Of a DNA stretch of 64,000 nt, positions 43,735-57,911 are shown piece after piece. Positions within the stretch are counted from its first letter, which is position 1; the number at the start of each line of letters is the position of its first letter. Origin of the DNA: Kaustia mangrovi (lineage in GTDB: Bacteria; Pseudomonadota; Alphaproteobacteria; Rhizobiales; Im1). The stretch is taken from the NCBI RefSeq assembly GCF_015482775.1, contig NZ_CP058214.1, forward strand, positions 4,566,537 through 4,630,536, written 5' to 3'. The notes below the pieces were generated by a model. That model had not been told where the DNA came from. It worked only from the letters and a program-made list of their open reading frames with translations, and made no database searches. The position numbers were made by a program, and so were the translations under genes.

Positions 43735-44694
43735 TTACGGATAGAAGACATAGCGGAAGAAGTGAAAGAACACCGGCGCCGTGTAGGTGAGGCTGTCGAC
43801 CCTGTCGAGGATGCCGCCATGGCCGGGAATAAGCTGACCGGTGTCCTTCACGCCGAGATCGCGCTTCATGGCCGACATGGTCACGTCGCCGACAAAGCCG
43901 GCGATTGCGATGATCGCGCCGGCAAGGGCGCCCCAGGCGGGTGTCATCGGCGTGAGCCACGGGCTGAGCGCGGCGCCGAGCGCGGCCGCGGTCGCCAGCC
44001 CGCCGAGGAACCCCTCCCAGGTCTTGTTCGGGCTGACCGTCGGCGTGATGCGGTGCCCGCCGGTGGCGCGCGAGAGCAGCTTGCCCCATGTGAATTGCGC
44101 GACGTCGTTGAACTGGGTGAGGAAGACGACGAAGAACAGCAGGCCAGCGCCGCCTGCGACCGGGTTCACCGGGCCGCCTGTGGTCAGCAGGATGCCCAGA
44201 TGGCTCAAGGCAAACACCGTCATCATCAGGCCCCAGCTCAGCGTCCCGACAGCGGCGAGATGGCCGGCCGTCTCGCCCCTGAGCGCCATGAGCATGGGGA
44301 AAAACAGGAAGACCCAGATGGGAATGAAGACGATGAACATGCCGTACCAGCCATCCGCGATCCAGTAGAACTGGGCGGGCACCGCGAGATAGGCGCACAG
44401 GATCACCGAGCGGTCGATGCGCCGCGTCGGGATGAGGGAGAAATATTCCTTCAGTGCCAGATAGCTGATGAAGCCCAGGAACACGATGGCCGCTGTCTCG
44501 TTGAAGGCGACGGCGAGCGTGAAGGCGGCGACCATCCACCACCATGAGCGAATCCGTAAGGAGAGCTCGGAGGGGCCCTTGGCGTCGCGCCCGCGTCCGC
44601 GCTCCATCCAGGCGACGATGAGGGTGGCGGCGACGAGGAGGCCGTAGACGCCGGCGAGCGCCAGGACGACATTGTGGGGAATGGCGAGCGTCAT
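43735..44694 (-). CDS. cdsA: Phosphatidate cytidylyltransferase
   Basis: 319 residues with about nine membrane helices. The CdsA signature is complete near the C-terminus (SAMKRDLGVKDTGQLIPGHG followed by GILDR), with SPNKTWEGFLGG before it. It makes CDP-diacylglycerol from phosphatidate and CTP. ATG 44694 overlaps the stop of the CDP-alcohol transferase by ATGA, indicating translational coupling. Confidence 0.94.
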   Translation of the reverse strand: MTLAIPHNVVLALAGVYGLLVAATLIVAWMERGRGRDAKGPSELSLRIRSWWWMVAAFTLAVAFNETAAIVFLGFISYLALKEYFSLIPTRRIDRSVILCAYLAVPAQFYWIADGWYGMFIVFIPIWVFLFFPMLMALRGETAGHLAAVGTLSWGLMMTVFALSHLGILLTTGGPVNPVAGGAGLLFFVVFLTQFNDVAQFTWGKLLSRATGGHRITPTVSPNKTWEGFLGGLATAAALGAALSPWLTPMTPAWGALAGAIIAIAGFVGDVTMSAMKRDLGVKDTGQLIPGHGGILDRVDSLTYTAPVFFHFFRYVFYP

Positions 44695-45310
44695 GGGCGG
44701 GGGGCTCCGCTGTCCGATCGAAGGCCTGCGCGCATGCGGTTGGCGACGGTCCAGGCCGACAGGAGGGCGATGGCGGCGACATAGATGTCGCCCCAGGGAG
44801 CGAGCGGCAGGCCGGCCCCGTGAAGCACGGCCAGGAGGCCGAAGGCGGTGGCCCGGTCGCTCTTGCCCATGGGCCCGTCATAGCGCCGCTCCGACCCGAT
44901 CGCGAGCGTGGCGAGGCCGGCCGCCTCGGTGAGCAGGGCCGCGAACACCGCGATCACGACGAGGGGCCGGACAGCCCCGCCACCAGCGCGAAGGGCAGGT
45001 AGAGCGCGGCGTCGGAAACGATGTCGCAGAGCTCGTTCAGAAGCGCGCCGAGCCGGCTCTTCTGGCCGAATTCGCGCGCCAGCATGCCGTCTATGGCATT
45101 GAGCGCCATGCGCGCGAAGAGAGTCGCGGGCAGCAGCAGGAAGGCCGGCGCGCTCCCCGGCGCAAGTGCCAGCCACGCGCCATGGGCAAGGCTCAGCCCG
45201 CAGGCGGCGAGCGTGACCTGGTTGGCGGTGACACCGCGCGCGGCGAGTGCCCGGCACAGAGGGCGCAGCAGGGCCTGGAAGCGCGGCTTGAGCGAATAGA
45301 TCGACGGCAT
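44691..45310 (-). CDS. CDP-alcohol phosphatidyltransferase, frameshifted in this sequence
   Basis: 206 residues if one base is restored. The first frame has MPSIYSLKPRFQALLRPL and the CDP-alcohol motif NAIDGMLAREFGQKSRLG, then NELCDIVSDAAL. The second frame has the C-terminal helices (RPLVVIAVFAALLTEAAGLA, then GKSDRATAFGLLAVLHGAGL). The break is at 44963-44966, a GGGG run (CCCC on the coding strand); one extra C gives LSGPLVVIAVF. It transfers a phosphatidyl group from CDP-diacylglycerol to an alcohol. The acceptor cannot be deduced; the cdsA-plsC context supports phospholipid synthesis. Confidence 0.85.
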
Positions 45311-45478
45311 GGGCTCTCCGGTCCCCGAAATGACGGCTCCATGGAGACTGTTAGAGCAAAACGGCCCCACGCGTAAGCGTTCTCCACAGGAAAGTGTCGA
45401 TAAACCAGATGCTTGGGCGCGAGCCCGGTATCATGTCACAGCGCGTCGGAGGGGCATGGAAATGAACGGTTGCGATGA

Positions 45479-45493
45479 GAACAAAAATAGTAC
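45479..45493. promoter_or_regulatory. SOS-box-like repeat upstream of recA
   Basis: GAAC-N7-GTAC with an AT-rich spacer (AAAAATA), one mismatch from the alphaproteobacterial LexA consensus GAAC-N7-GAAC. It lies 75 nt before the recA ATG. Confidence 0.55.
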
Positions 45494-45567
45494 ATTCTCT
45501 CACCTCGAGCGCGACGGCCAGGGCGCATTGCATAGGCTCTGCCCATGTGAAATAAGGAATGCGACAC

Positions 45568-46671
<1,104 letters not shown>

Positions 46672-46714
46672 CCGGATCTCGCAGTGCCTTTCGGGCCGGT
46701 CGAACGGCCCCTGG

Positions 46715-46745
46715 ACCGGCCGCGGATGCGAACGCGGCCGGTTTT
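46715..46745 (+). terminator. Rho-independent terminator of recA
   Basis: A perfect 10-bp stem (ACCGGCCGCG / CGCGGCCGGT) with an 8-nt loop, followed by TTTT, 44 nt after the recA stop. The rest of the 301-bp recA-alaS gap (46746-46972) must contain the alaS promoter; no clear element was recognised. Confidence 0.85.
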
Positions 46746-46795
46746 GCTTGTTCCGGAGCGGTGTCTTGGAGCCGTGCGGGGCGTTTCCCATCTAA

Positions 46796-49656
<2,861 letters not shown>

Positions 49657-49757
49657 TCCGACTGTCGCCGGGACCGGCGCCGGATCGGGCGGTCCGGTGC
49701 AGGACAGCGGGCAGTCGCCATCCCGTGACGGGGTGGCGCTGTTCCAGAGAGAGGCTC

Positions 49758-50972
49758 ATGGACGCAAGGCGCGGTACACCGGCATCGTCGGGACGGCACC
49801 TCAGGCGCAGGCTCTTCGAGATCGTGGAGAATGGCTGGCGCCACGATCGCGCGGGCCGGTTCTTCGACGTCTTCATCGCGACGCTCATCATTGCCAATGT
49901 CGCCGCGACCATCGTGCAGACCGTGCCCGAGATTGCGGAACGGTACGGCACGCTCATTGACCGGTTCGACGCGGTCTGCGTCGCCATCTTCATCGTCGAA
50001 TACGGCCTTCGCCTGTGGACGGTGAGCGAGCATCCGGTCTATGGGCGCCTGCCTGCGCTGCGCGGACGGCTGACCTTCGCGGCGACGCCGCTCATGATCC
50101 TCGATCTCGTGGCGATCCTGCCCTTCTTCGTCGCGCTGTTCTTCCCCGTGAATCTGGCCGCGATTCGCGTGTTGCGGCTGGTGCGCTTCTTCCGGCTCGT
50201 GCGCTATTCGCCGGCGCTCGGCACCATCGGCCGCGTCATCCGGGCGGAAGGCCGTGCGCTCGCGGCCTGCATCGTGGTCCTGTGCTCCGTGCTCATCCTG
50301 GCCTCGGTCGCGATGTACCTGGCGGAGGGCCATGTGCAGCCGGACAAGTTCGGCTCCGTGCCGGCGGCCATGTGGTGGGGCGTGGTGACGCTCTCGACCG
50401 TCGGCTATGGCGACGTGGTGCCGAGCACGCCCGGCGGACGCCTCATCGGCGCCATCGTCATGATCTGCGGATTCGGCCTGTTCGCGTTGCCCATCGGCAT
50501 TCTCGCCTCCGGTTTCCAGCAGGAGATCCGGCGGCGCGATTTCGTCGTCACCTACACCATGGTGGCGAGCGTACCGCTCTTCGCCAATCTCGATGCGCAT
50601 ATGCTGGCGGAGGTGATGCGCAGCCTCAATTCGCGCCGCGTGCGGCCCGGCGAGCCGATCATCAGCGAGGGCGAAACCGCGGATGCGATGTATTTCATCA
50701 TGGAAGGCAAGGTCGAGGTCGAGCTGCCCGAGGGGCCTGTCACCCTGTCGGCGGGCGACTTCTTCGGCGAGATGGCGCTTCTGCGCCACAGCCGCCACAG
50801 CGTGGGCGTGAAGGCGCTTGAGCAGTGCGAGCTCCTGATGCTGCGCGCCCACGATTTCCGTCTCCTGCTCGCCCGCCACCACGATTTCGCCGTCGCAATC
50901 CGCACCGCCGCAAAGAAGCGCGCCACGGAGAAACGCGGCGATCTGGTGATGTCGAAACCGGGGCCGTCCTGA
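49758..50972 (+). CDS. Cyclic-nucleotide-regulated K+ channel
   Basis: 404 residues. Six membrane segments (residues ~30-240), including an S4-like arginine helix (AIRVLRLVRFFRLVRYS) and the K+ selectivity filter TVGYGD (about residues 214-219). A cyclic-nucleotide-binding domain follows (residues ~290-390) with IISEGETADAMYFIMEGKVE and the phosphate cassette FFGEMALLRHSRHS. It resembles the MloK1-type channels of Rhizobiales and should open the inner membrane to K+ on cAMP binding. An adenylate cyclase is encoded at 8733-9827 in the same window but not next to it. Confidence 0.92.
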   Translation: MDARRGTPASSGRHLRRRLFEIVENGWRHDRAGRFFDVFIATLIIANVAATIVQTVPEIAERYGTLIDRFDAVCVAIFIVEYGLRLWTVSEHPVYGRLPALRGRLTFAATPLMILDLVAILPFFVALFFPVNLAAIRVLRLVRFFRLVRYSPALGTIGRVIRAEGRALAACIVVLCSVLILASVAMYLAEGHVQPDKFGSVPAAMWWGVVTLSTVGYGDVVPSTPGGRLIGAIVMICGFGLFALPIGILASGFQQEIRRRDFVVTYTMVASVPLFANLDAHMLAEVMRSLNSRRVRPGEPIISEGETADAMYFIMEGKVEVELPEGPVTLSAGDFFGEMALLRHSRHSVGVKALEQCELLMLRAHDFRLLLARHHDFAVAIRTAAKKRATEKRGDLVMSKPGPS

Positions 50973-50985
50973 CTGTCGAGCGGAC

Positions 50986-51453
50986 CTACTCGTCCCGGTC
51001 GGGATGCTGCAGGCTTTTCAGCCTGGCGAGACGCTCGGGCGCGATGTCGTTCTCGGTCCGCGTGCCCGGCAAGGTGTGGAGCTCGTCGAACCACGGCATG
51101 CGCGATTCGATCCCGAACTGCTCTTTCGGGCGAACGCGCGCAGGCTCGTCGAGGCTGCCGATGGACACGTCCATCCAGTCGCCGTCCGTGTAGCGGAAGC
51201 TTAGCGGCGTGCCGCAGGCCGGGCAGAAGCCGCGCTCGACGATTTCGGAGCTCCTGTAGAGGCCGGGCTCGCCCTTCGTCCAGGCGAAGTCCCGGTTGCG
51301 GACGGGGGCGAGCGGCGCGAAGAACGAGCCGAAGGCCTTCTGGCACATCCGGCAATGGCAGATATGCACGCCCTTCGGCTCCGCATAGAGGGCGTAGCGC
51401 ACGGCGCCGCACTGGCAGCCGCCGGTATGCATGGGAGTGCGGTCGTCCGGCAT
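50986..51453 (-). CDS. GFA-family zinc protein
   Basis: 155 residues with the GFA/CENP-V zinc pattern: GGCQCGAVRYALYA, ICHCRMCQKAFG and FCPACGTPLSFRY. The family name comes from glutathione-dependent formaldehyde-activating enzyme, but most members have no proven activity. MtoX elsewhere in the window would make formaldehyde, which makes the family association interesting, yet there is no local linkage. It starts 79 nt after icd across a terminator. Confidence 0.9.
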   Translation of the reverse strand: MPDDRTPMHTGGCQCGAVRYALYAEPKGVHICHCRMCQKAFGSFFAPLAPVRNRDFAWTKGEPGLYRSSEIVERGFCPACGTPLSFRYTDGDWMDVSIGSLDEPARVRPKEQFGIESRMPWFDELHTLPGTRTENDIAPERLARLKSLQHPDRDE

Positions 51454-51475
51454 GGGGCTCCTCCATCCTCACATG

Positions 51476-51502
51476 AAAACGGGGCGATGTTGCCATCGCC
51501 CC
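51476..51502 (-). terminator. Rho-independent terminator of icd
   Basis: On the minus strand GGGGCGATG-GCAA-CATCGCCCC is followed by GTTTTC, 30 nt after the icd stop. A perfect 9-bp stem with a GNRA loop. Confidence 0.85.
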
Positions 51503-51532
51503 GCCGGATCGTACAGTGCCTCGTGGCCGATC

Positions 51533-52750
51533 TCAGGCCTTCGCCATGGCCTTCTCGAAATTCTCGGCCACCTTGTCGAGGAATCCGGTGGTCGACAGCC
51601 AGGGCTGGTCCGGGCCGACGAGGATCGCGAGATCCTTGGTCATGTCTCCGGCCTCCACCGTGTCGACAACGACGGTCTCCAGCGTCTGGGCGAAGGCCTT
51701 GAGCGCCTCGTTGCCGTCGAGCTTGGCGCGATGGGCAAGGCCGCGCGTCCAGGCGAAGATCGAGGCGATGGAGTTGGTGGAGGTCTCCTTGCCTTCCTGG
51801 TGCAGCCGGTAGTGGCGCGTCACGGTGCCGTGGGCGGCCTCCGCCTCGACCGTCTTGCCGTCGGGCGACATGAGTACCGACGTCATGAGGCCGAGCGAGC
51901 CGAAGCCCTGTGCCACCGTGTCGGACTGCACGTCGCCGTCATAGTTCTTGCAGGCCCACACATAGCCACCGTTCCACTTCATGGCGCAGGCGACCATGTC
52001 GTCGATCAGGCGATGCTCGTAGGTGATGCCGGCCTTCTCGAACTTGTCCTTGAACTCCGCGTCGTAGACCTCCTGGAACAGATCCTTGAAGCGGCCGTCA
52101 TAGGCCTTCAGAATCGTGTTCTTGGTGGAGAGATAGACGGGCCAGCCGCGCATCAGGCCGTAATTCATCGAGGCGCGGGCGAAGTCGCGGATCGACTCGT
52201 CGAGATTGTACATGGACATGGCGACGCCCGGACCGGGGAAGTCGTAGACCTCGTGCTCGATCTCGGTGCCGTCCTCGCCGACGAACTTGACGGTGAGCTT
52301 GCCCTTGCCGGGGACCTTGAAGTCGGTGGCGCGGTACTGGTCGCCGAAGGCGTGGCGGCCGACCACGATAGGCTGCGTCCAGCCGGGCACGAGGCGGGGA
52401 ATGTTCTTGCACACGATCGGCTCGCGGAAGATCACGCCGCCGAGGATGTTGCGGATCGTGCCATTGGGCGAGCGCCACATCTTCTTCAGGCCGAATTCCT
52501 CCACGCGCGCCTCGTCGGGCGTGATGGTCGCGCATTTGATGCCGACGCCGTATTTCTTGATGGCCTCGGCCGCCTCGACGGTGATCTTGTCGTCCGTCTC
52601 GTCGCGCTTCTCGACCCCGAGATCGTAGTATTTCAGATCGATATCGAGATAGGGAAGGATCAGCTTTTCCTTGATGAACGCCCAGATGATGCGGGTCATC
52701 TCGTCGCCATCGAGCTCGACGACAGGATTGTCGACCTTGATCTTGCTCAT
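51533..52750 (-). CDS. icd: NADP-dependent isocitrate dehydrogenase
   Basis: 405 residues of the eukaryote-like (type II) IDH usual in alphaproteobacteria. [20 protein letters not shown] opens the protein; substrate residues lie in [13 protein letters not shown] and the metal site in [29 protein letters not shown] and [15 protein letters not shown] form the NADP region. It converts isocitrate to 2-oxoglutarate in the cytoplasm. ATG 52750 is preceded by GAGGAGTTTC. Confidence 0.97.
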   Translation of the reverse strand: MSKIKVDNPVVELDGDEMTRIIWAFIKEKLILPYLDIDLKYYDLGVEKRDETDDKITVEAAEAIKKYGVGIKCATITPDEARVEEFGLKKMWRSPNGTIRNILGGVIFREPIVCKNIPRLVPGWTQPIVVGRHAFGDQYRATDFKVPGKGKLTVKFVGEDGTEIEHEVYDFPGPGVAMSMYNLDESIRDFARASMNYGLMRGWPVYLSTKNTILKAYDGRFKDLFQEVYDAEFKDKFEKAGITYEHRLIDDMVACAMKWNGGYVWACKNYDGDVQSDTVAQGFGSLGLMTSVLMSPDGKTVEAEAAHGTVTRHYRLHQEGKETSTNSIASIFAWTRGLAHRAKLDGNEALKAFAQTLETVVVDTVEAGDMTKDLAILVGPDQPWLSTTGFLDKVAENFEKAMAKA

Positions 52751-52879
52751 GAAACTCCTCGACTGGTGGCTCTTGGGAGGGTGTTGTCGGCGCGGACAAT
52801 AGCCGAGGAGCGCGGGCGCGCCAAGTACGGGCGGGCGCGCAGGAGGCGTCAAATGCGCACCCGCCCGAAGGTCTTTGCG

Positions 52880-53932
52880 TCAGTTGGCGGCCGTCATCCG
52901 CCGGGCACGGTCGCGCACGAGGAACATGACGGCGCGGTCCGGGAAGTCGGTGAAGATGCCGTCGGCGCCGGCGTCGAACAGGACGACGGCCAGTTCCTCT
53001 TCCAGGCTCGCCGACCAGTCGGGCAGGTCGTCGGCACGCAGCGTGTAGGGGTGGACCTCCATCCCATTTTCGTGCGCGGCCTTCACGAGGCCGGTGAGGA
53101 CGGGGCGGCCGGTCTCGTCGCGGCCTGTCACGATCTGCGGGATCCACGGGCCGACGCCGTCGGCAACCTTGGCGATTTCCGCTATGGCCTCCGGCGTCTT
53201 CATCCAGTCGTAATCGTTGTCGGGCGCCTCGTTCCAGTCGTTCTCCGCGATGAGCTGGACGAGCCGGCCCTCATAGCCGAGCTCGCCGCGGATACGCTGC
53301 GTCTCGTTCCAGTCGAAGCACTGGATATAGGCCCTGTCGCTCTTGGCCGTGTAGCCGTATTTGGCGAGCGTATCGACGACGATCTTCGAGATGTCCTGAC
53401 CCTCGGCGCGGTGGAAGGCCGGCGCCTTGATCTCGGTATAGATGCCGACGGTGCGCCCCGTCGCCTTGTTGAGGCCCTGGATGAGCTGGAGCTCCTCCTC
53501 CAGTGTCGGCACCGCGAAGGACGACGCGTCGAGCGGGAAGCGGCCCGGATAGACGGCCTTGCCGGTCTCGCGGTCGAAGCGCTCGGTGGCCTTCAGGCCC
53601 TTGATCTCGTCGAGCGTGAAATCGATGGCGTAGAAGCGGCCGTCCTCGCGGGCGCGGTCGGGATAGACCTCGGCGACATTGGTCACCGTGTCGAGATAAT
53701 GATCGTGCAGCACGACGGGCACGCCGTCCTTGGTGAGCACGACATCCTGTTCGATATAGTCGGCGCCCATGGCATGGGCCATGGCCTTGGCCGCCAGCGT
53801 GTGTTCGGGCAGGTAGCCGGACGCGCCGCGATGGGCGATGACGACCTTCTCCGCGGCGCCGGCCGGGCTGGCGCCCAGCATGGCGAGCCCGATGGCCGCG
53901 GCCGCGGCAAGCTTCGTGAGACGGGCGATCAT
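52880..53932 (-). CDS. glpQ: Periplasmic glycerophosphodiester phosphodiesterase
   Basis: 350 residues. Signal peptide 1-26 (cut after SPAGA), then the GDPD catalytic pattern IAHRGASGYLPEHTLAA, DYIEQDVVLTKDGVPVVLHD and the later YTEIKAP Glu. The loop lengths match secreted GlpQ rather than the cytoplasmic UgpQ. It releases glycerol-3-phosphate from deacylated phospholipids in the periplasm. Its uptake partners (GlpT/UgpABCE) are not in the window. Confidence 0.95.
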   Translation of the reverse strand: MIARLTKLAAAAAIGLAMLGASPAGAAEKVVIAHRGASGYLPEHTLAAKAMAHAMGADYIEQDVVLTKDGVPVVLHDHYLDTVTNVAEVYPDRAREDGRFYAIDFTLDEIKGLKATERFDRETGKAVYPGRFPLDASSFAVPTLEEELQLIQGLNKATGRTVGIYTEIKAPAFHRAEGQDISKIVVDTLAKYGYTAKSDRAYIQCFDWNETQRIRGELGYEGRLVQLIAENDWNEAPDNDYDWMKTPEAIAEIAKVADGVGPWIPQIVTGRDETGRPVLTGLVKAAHENGMEVHPYTLRADDLPDWSASLEEELAVVLFDAGADGIFTDFPDRAVMFLVRDRARRMTAAN

Positions 53933-54099
53933 GGCAGTCCTCCTTGGGTAGCGATCGCATGGACAGCCGCCGTTGATGACCGCCGATTGTGTCGTGCGCG
54001 TTACAAGGAAACCGCCCGGTTGCCGCCATGGCTTCCCACCGGCGTGAAAATCGCTTTAAAAGGGCTCCCGCGAACAGGTCTTGCAGGGACAGGGAGAGC

Positions 54100-54906
54100 A
54101 TGGCGCAGAACGGACAGGCAGGGGCGGAGCGGCCGCAGACAGGCGCGCCGGCGGTGATTCTGGTGGAGCCGCAGCTCGGCGAGAATGTCGGCACGGCCGC
54201 GCGCGCCATGGCCAACTTCTCGCTGGGCGAGCTGCGCCTCGTCGCGCCGCGCGACGGCTGGCCGAACGAGCGCGCGGTCAAGGCCGCCTCCGGTGCCGAT
54301 TTCATCGTGGAGGCCGCGCGTGTCTTCGATACGGTGGAGGAGGCCGTGGCCGATCTCAACATCGTGCTCGCCACGACGGCGCGCCGGCGCGACATGATCA
54401 AGCCCGTCTATTCGCCGGAGACGGCCGCTCGCGAGATGACGGCGCGGCTCGCCGATCCGGACGTCAGGGCCGGCATCCTGTTCGGCCGGGAGCGTACGGG
54501 GCTCGGCAATGACGAGGTGGCGCTCGCCGACGGCATCATCATGGCGCCGGTCAACACTGCCTTCGCTTCGCTCAATCTTGCCCAGGCGGTGCTGCTCGTC
54601 GGCTATGAATGGTTCAAGCTTCACACCGACGGCGCGCTCGGCCGCGAGACGCCGGTGGAGGCGGCGGGCCGGGAAGGGCTCTATACGGCGCATACGCGCG
54701 CGGCGACCAAGGAGGAGCTGATCGGGCTGTTCGAGCATCTCGAACGCGAGCTCGACGAGGCCAATTTCCTGCGCCCGCCGGAGAAGCGCCCGGCCATGGT
54801 GCGCAACCTGCGCAACATGCTCTCGCGCGCAAACCTCACCGAGCAGGAGGTCCGCACGCTGCGCGGTGTGATCGCGTCGCTCGTGCGCAATCATGAGCGG
54901 GGGTAG
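54100..54906 (+). CDS. trmJ: tRNA/rRNA 2'-O-methyltransferase, TrmJ type (SPOUT)
   Basis: 268 residues of the SPOUT knot family. VILVEPQLGENVGTAARAMA carries the catalytic Asn and Arg region, then ILFGRERTGLGNDEVALAD and IIMAPVNTAFASLNLAQAVL form the SAM-binding knot. TrmJ methylates the ribose of nucleotide 32 in tRNA anticodon loops. The C-terminal ~90 residues are helical. ATG 54100 follows AGGGAGAGC. Confidence 0.9.
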   Translation: MAQNGQAGAERPQTGAPAVILVEPQLGENVGTAARAMANFSLGELRLVAPRDGWPNERAVKAASGADFIVEAARVFDTVEEAVADLNIVLATTARRRDMIKPVYSPETAAREMTARLADPDVRAGILFGRERTGLGNDEVALADGIIMAPVNTAFASLNLAQAVLLVGYEWFKLHTDGALGRETPVEAAGREGLYTAHTRAATKEELIGLFEHLERELDEANFLRPPEKRPAMVRNLRNMLSRANLTEQEVRTLRGVIASLVRNHERG

Positions 54907-54975
54907 GGGCTCTGCCTGTCGGGGATCTGGGACGGCTCGATGTAGGCGGCCGTTTGTTTCTAGAAGGAAGCCAGG

Positions 54976-55575
54976 ATGATTACGCACTTGTCGTCCGACG
55001 CGCTCGTGCTTGAAACCGAACGGTTGCGTCTCGCGCCGATGACGATGGCGGATGAGGATATCGCACGCGCGCTCCTGTGTGATCCGCGGGTCATGCGTTA
55101 TGTCACCGACGTCATGACGCCTGAGGCGGTGAGGGACCATATGGCCGAGGCGACACGACGCGGTGCGGGAGGCCGCATCGGCATATGGTGCGCGTTCCGC
55201 AAGGATACCGGCGAGAAGATCGGGGATGGCGTGCTGACGCCGGTGCCGATTGACGGCCGCGACACCGACTGGAGCCAGGTGGTTCCCGATGCCTATCCCG
55301 CCGATCAGATCGAGGTCGGATATCTGCTCGTCCCGTCCGCCTGGGGGCAGGGCTTTGCCACGGAAATCTGTGCGCGGCTCCTGCAGTTCGCGTTTGAGGA
55401 GACATCGTTGTCGGAAGTCGTGGCGACCACTGACCCCGACAACAGGAAATCCCAGCACGTCCTCACGAAATGCGGCATGCGCGCCTTGGGCGTGAAGCGC
55501 GCCTATGGCGATGACAATGCCCAGTGGTTCGCGATGACGCGGCCGGAATGGGAGGCTCGGGGCACCCCGTCATGA
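54976..55575 (+). CDS. GNAT-family acetyltransferase (RimJ/RimL type)
   Basis: 199 residues. The Acetyltransf_3 plan is visible: LVLETERLRLAPMTMADEDI at the start, strand 4 and motif A with GYLLVPSAWGQGFATEICAR (acetyl-CoA pyrophosphate loop), and EVVATTDPDNRKSQHVLTKC. ATG follows GAAGGAAGCCAGG. The substrate may be a protein N-terminus or a small amine; no specific target is evident. Confidence 0.92.
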   Translation: MITHLSSDALVLETERLRLAPMTMADEDIARALLCDPRVMRYVTDVMTPEAVRDHMAEATRRGAGGRIGIWCAFRKDTGEKIGDGVLTPVPIDGRDTDWSQVVPDAYPADQIEVGYLLVPSAWGQGFATEICARLLQFAFEETSLSEVVATTDPDNRKSQHVLTKCGMRALGVKRAYGDDNAQWFAMTRPEWEARGTPS

Positions 55576-55670
55576 CGGGTGCCTATGGCACGATAGGTGC
55601 CTCGGTCTGGAGATCGCCATGTTCCGGGTGACCCGTCGCGACCCCGACCGGCTCGCCGGCACACGCAGAA

Positions 55671-56366
55671 TCACACCGCCTCGAGCGTCTCCGCCATGCC
55701 CTCGAAGAAGCGCCGGCAATCGGTACCGCCATGGAGCGGTTCGATGAAGTTCTCCGGATGCGGCATCAGCCCCAGGACGTTGCCGTTCTCGTTCAGGATG
55801 CCGGCGATGTTGCGCTGGGAACCGTTGGGGTTGGCGTCTGCCGTGAGCTCGCCGCGTTCGTCGCAATAGCGCAGCGCGACCCGGCCCTCGCCCTCCAGCC
55901 GGTCGAGGGTTGCCTCGTCGGCGAAATAGTTGCCGTCGCCATGGGCGACCGGGCAGCGGACCACGTCGTGAAGGCGATAGCCGCGCGTGAAGGCGCTCTC
56001 GTTATTGTCGATCCTCAGATTGACGAGCTGGCAGACAAAGCGCAGCGAGGCGTTGCGCATGAGCGCACCGGGCAGGAGACCGATCTCGGTGAGGATCTGG
56101 AAGCCGTTGCACACGCCGAGGACGCGCGTGCCGGCCTTCGCCTTGCGCACCACGTCGGCGATGACGGGCGAGCGTGCCGCGATAGCGCCGCATCTGAGAT
56201 AGTCGCCATAGGAGAAGCCGCCCGGCAGAACGACGAGGTCGACATCCGGCAGCGTGCTGTCGCCATGCCAGACAAGCTCCGGCGCGGAGCCGAAGACCGA
56301 ATGGAGCGCGGTCACCATGTCGCGTTCGCGATTGGAGCCCGGAAAGACGATGACGGCTGATTTCAT
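55671..56366 (-). CDS. purQ: Phosphoribosylformylglycinamidine synthase subunit PurQ
   Basis: 231 residues, class I glutamine amidotransferase. The nucleophile Cys is in [20 protein letters not shown]; the catalytic His and Glu are in [12 protein letters not shown]. The start [16 protein letters not shown] is typical. It supplies ammonia to PurL in purine synthesis. It lies 74 nt after purS and forms a purC-purS-purQ run. Confidence 0.97.
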   Translation of the reverse strand: MKSAVIVFPGSNRERDMVTALHSVFGSAPELVWHGDSTLPDVDLVVLPGGFSYGDYLRCGAIAARSPVIADVVRKAKAGTRVLGVCNGFQILTEIGLLPGALMRNASLRFVCQLVNLRIDNNESAFTRGYRLHDVVRCPVAHGDGNYFADEATLDRLEGEGRVALRYCDERGELTADANPNGSQRNIAGILNENGNVLGLMPHPENFIEPLHGGTDCRRFFEGMAETLEAV

Positions 56367-56440
56367 GGCAGTAGGGGGTCCGCCCGGTTGCAGGAGAGTG
56401 ACGTGCTGGCGCAATGCGCCGGGCCGGCGGCGCGGCAGAT

Positions 56441-56686
56441 CTAGCGCGCGAGCTCGATCTCGTAATTCTCGATCACGGTGTTGGCGAGCAGCGTCTCGCA
56501 CATGGCCTCGACCTCGGCGCGGGCGCGGGCCTCGTCGGTCTCCTCGAGCTCGACCTCGATATACTTGCCCTGGCGCACCTCGTCGACGCCGCCGAAGCCG
56601 AGCGTGGAGAGTGCATGTTCGATAGCCTTGCCCTGGGGGTCCAGAACGCCGCGCTTCAGTGTGACCTTGATCTTCGCTTTCATCAT
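56441..56686 (-). CDS. purS: Phosphoribosylformylglycinamidine synthase subunit PurS
   Basis: 81 residues (80 if the second ATG is used). [20 protein letters not shown] and [20 protein letters not shown] are the PurS hallmark. It bridges PurQ and PurL in the FGAM synthase complex. It lies between purC and purQ on the same strand. Confidence 0.96.
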   Translation of the reverse strand: MMKAKIKVTLKRGVLDPQGKAIEHALSTLGFGGVDEVRQGKYIEVELEETDEARARAEVEAMCETLLANTVIENYEIELAR

Positions 56687-56746
56687 GCCTGTCGTTTCTT
56701 CCTCGTCGTGCCCGGGACCGGGCCGGCGGACGGGATTGTCTCTTGT

Positions 56747-57523
56747 TTACCGGTCGCTCTTTACCAGAACCGGGCGCGAGCGGTCGCCGGGATCCGATTC
56801 CGCAAGGATGCCGAGCCTGCGCGCGACCTCCTGATAGGCCTCCATCAGCCCGCCGAGCGACTGGCGGAATCGGTCCTTGTCGAGCTTGTCGGCGGTCTTG
56901 ATATCCCACAGCCTGCAGGAATCCGGGGAGATCTCGTCAGCCAGGACGACGCGCATCATCTCGCCCTCGTAATGGCGTCCGAACTCGATCTTGAAGTCGA
57001 CAAGGCGGATGCCGATGCCCGCAAACAGGCCGGTCATGAAGTCGTTGACGCGTAAGGACAGCGCCATCATGTCGTCGATTTCCTGAGGGGCCGCCCAGTT
57101 GAACGCGGTGATGTGCTCTTCGGAGACTATCGGATCGCCGAGCTCGTCGGACTTGTAGTAGAATTCCACGATCGAGCGCGGCAGCGGCGTGCCCTCCTCG
57201 AGCCCGAGCCGCTTGGCGATGGAGCCGGCCGCGACATTGCGCACCACGACCTCCACGGGGATGATCTCCACCTCGCGGATGAGTTGCTCGCGCATGTTGA
57301 GGCGACGCAGGAAGTGGGTCGGGATACCGATCTCGTTGAGCTTGGTGAAGATGAACTCCGAGATGCGGTTGTTGATGACCCCCTTGCCCTCGATGATCTC
57401 GTGCTTTTCGTTGTTGAAGGCCGTCGTGTCGTCCTTGAAATGCTGGACCAGCGTGCCGGGCTCCGGCCCCTCATAGAGAATCTTGGCCTTGCCCTCATAG
57501 ATGCGGCGACGGCGATGGTTCAT
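56747..57523 (-). CDS. purC: Phosphoribosylaminoimidazole-succinocarboxamide synthase
   Basis: 258 residues. [20 protein letters not shown], the SAICAR synthase motifs [20 protein letters not shown] and LVDFKIEFG, and [15 protein letters not shown] are all present. It joins aspartate to CAIR in purine synthesis. It is first in the purC-purS-purQ run; ATG 57523 follows GAGGAAACTGTT. Confidence 0.97.
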   Translation of the reverse strand: MNHRRRRIYEGKAKILYEGPEPGTLVQHFKDDTTAFNNEKHEIIEGKGVINNRISEFIFTKLNEIGIPTHFLRRLNMREQLIREVEIIPVEVVVRNVAAGSIAKRLGLEEGTPLPRSIVEFYYKSDELGDPIVSEEHITAFNWAAPQEIDDMMALSLRVNDFMTGLFAGIGIRLVDFKIEFGRHYEGEMMRVVLADEISPDSCRLWDIKTADKLDKDRFRQSLGGLMEAYQEVARRLGILAESDPGDRSRPVLVKSDR

Positions 57524-57911
57524 AACAGTTTCCTCGAGACTGGAATGCCGCCAGCGCGCTCCCCGGGCATCGGCCCGGCAGCGTAACGCTGGCGATACGA
57601 TCGGCTCATGAAGATGATGTCGATTCGCTTTCCTGATGCCTGACCCGGCAAAAATACTCCACGCGACCGCATTGCACAACGTAACTGGCCCCGCACGGCC
57701 GGAATGTCAATGCGCGGGGCCGCCGCACGATGCGGGTTTCGAGGCGTTTCGAGGGGTGTGCGGGCACCTGCGCTGTTGATTTGACGCTGTCCCGCCGCTA
57801 TGGCTAGCTCTTGACCCCTCGGGAAGGGCTGGAGGCTCGCGAAACGCCGTCGGCGCCTTTACCGGACACGGGATTAGGGATGATCGGGACTGTTCAAGGA
57901 GACGAGGCCCC
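57524..57911. other. Divergent intergenic region, purC / zeta inhibitor
   Basis: A 388-bp gap with no gene. It must carry the purC promoter (minus) and that of the DUF1476 gene (plus). A TTGACG with a plausible -10 17 nt later lies near 57783, and another TTGACC near 57812, but neither is compelling. No purine riboswitch was recognised. Confidence 0.4.
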
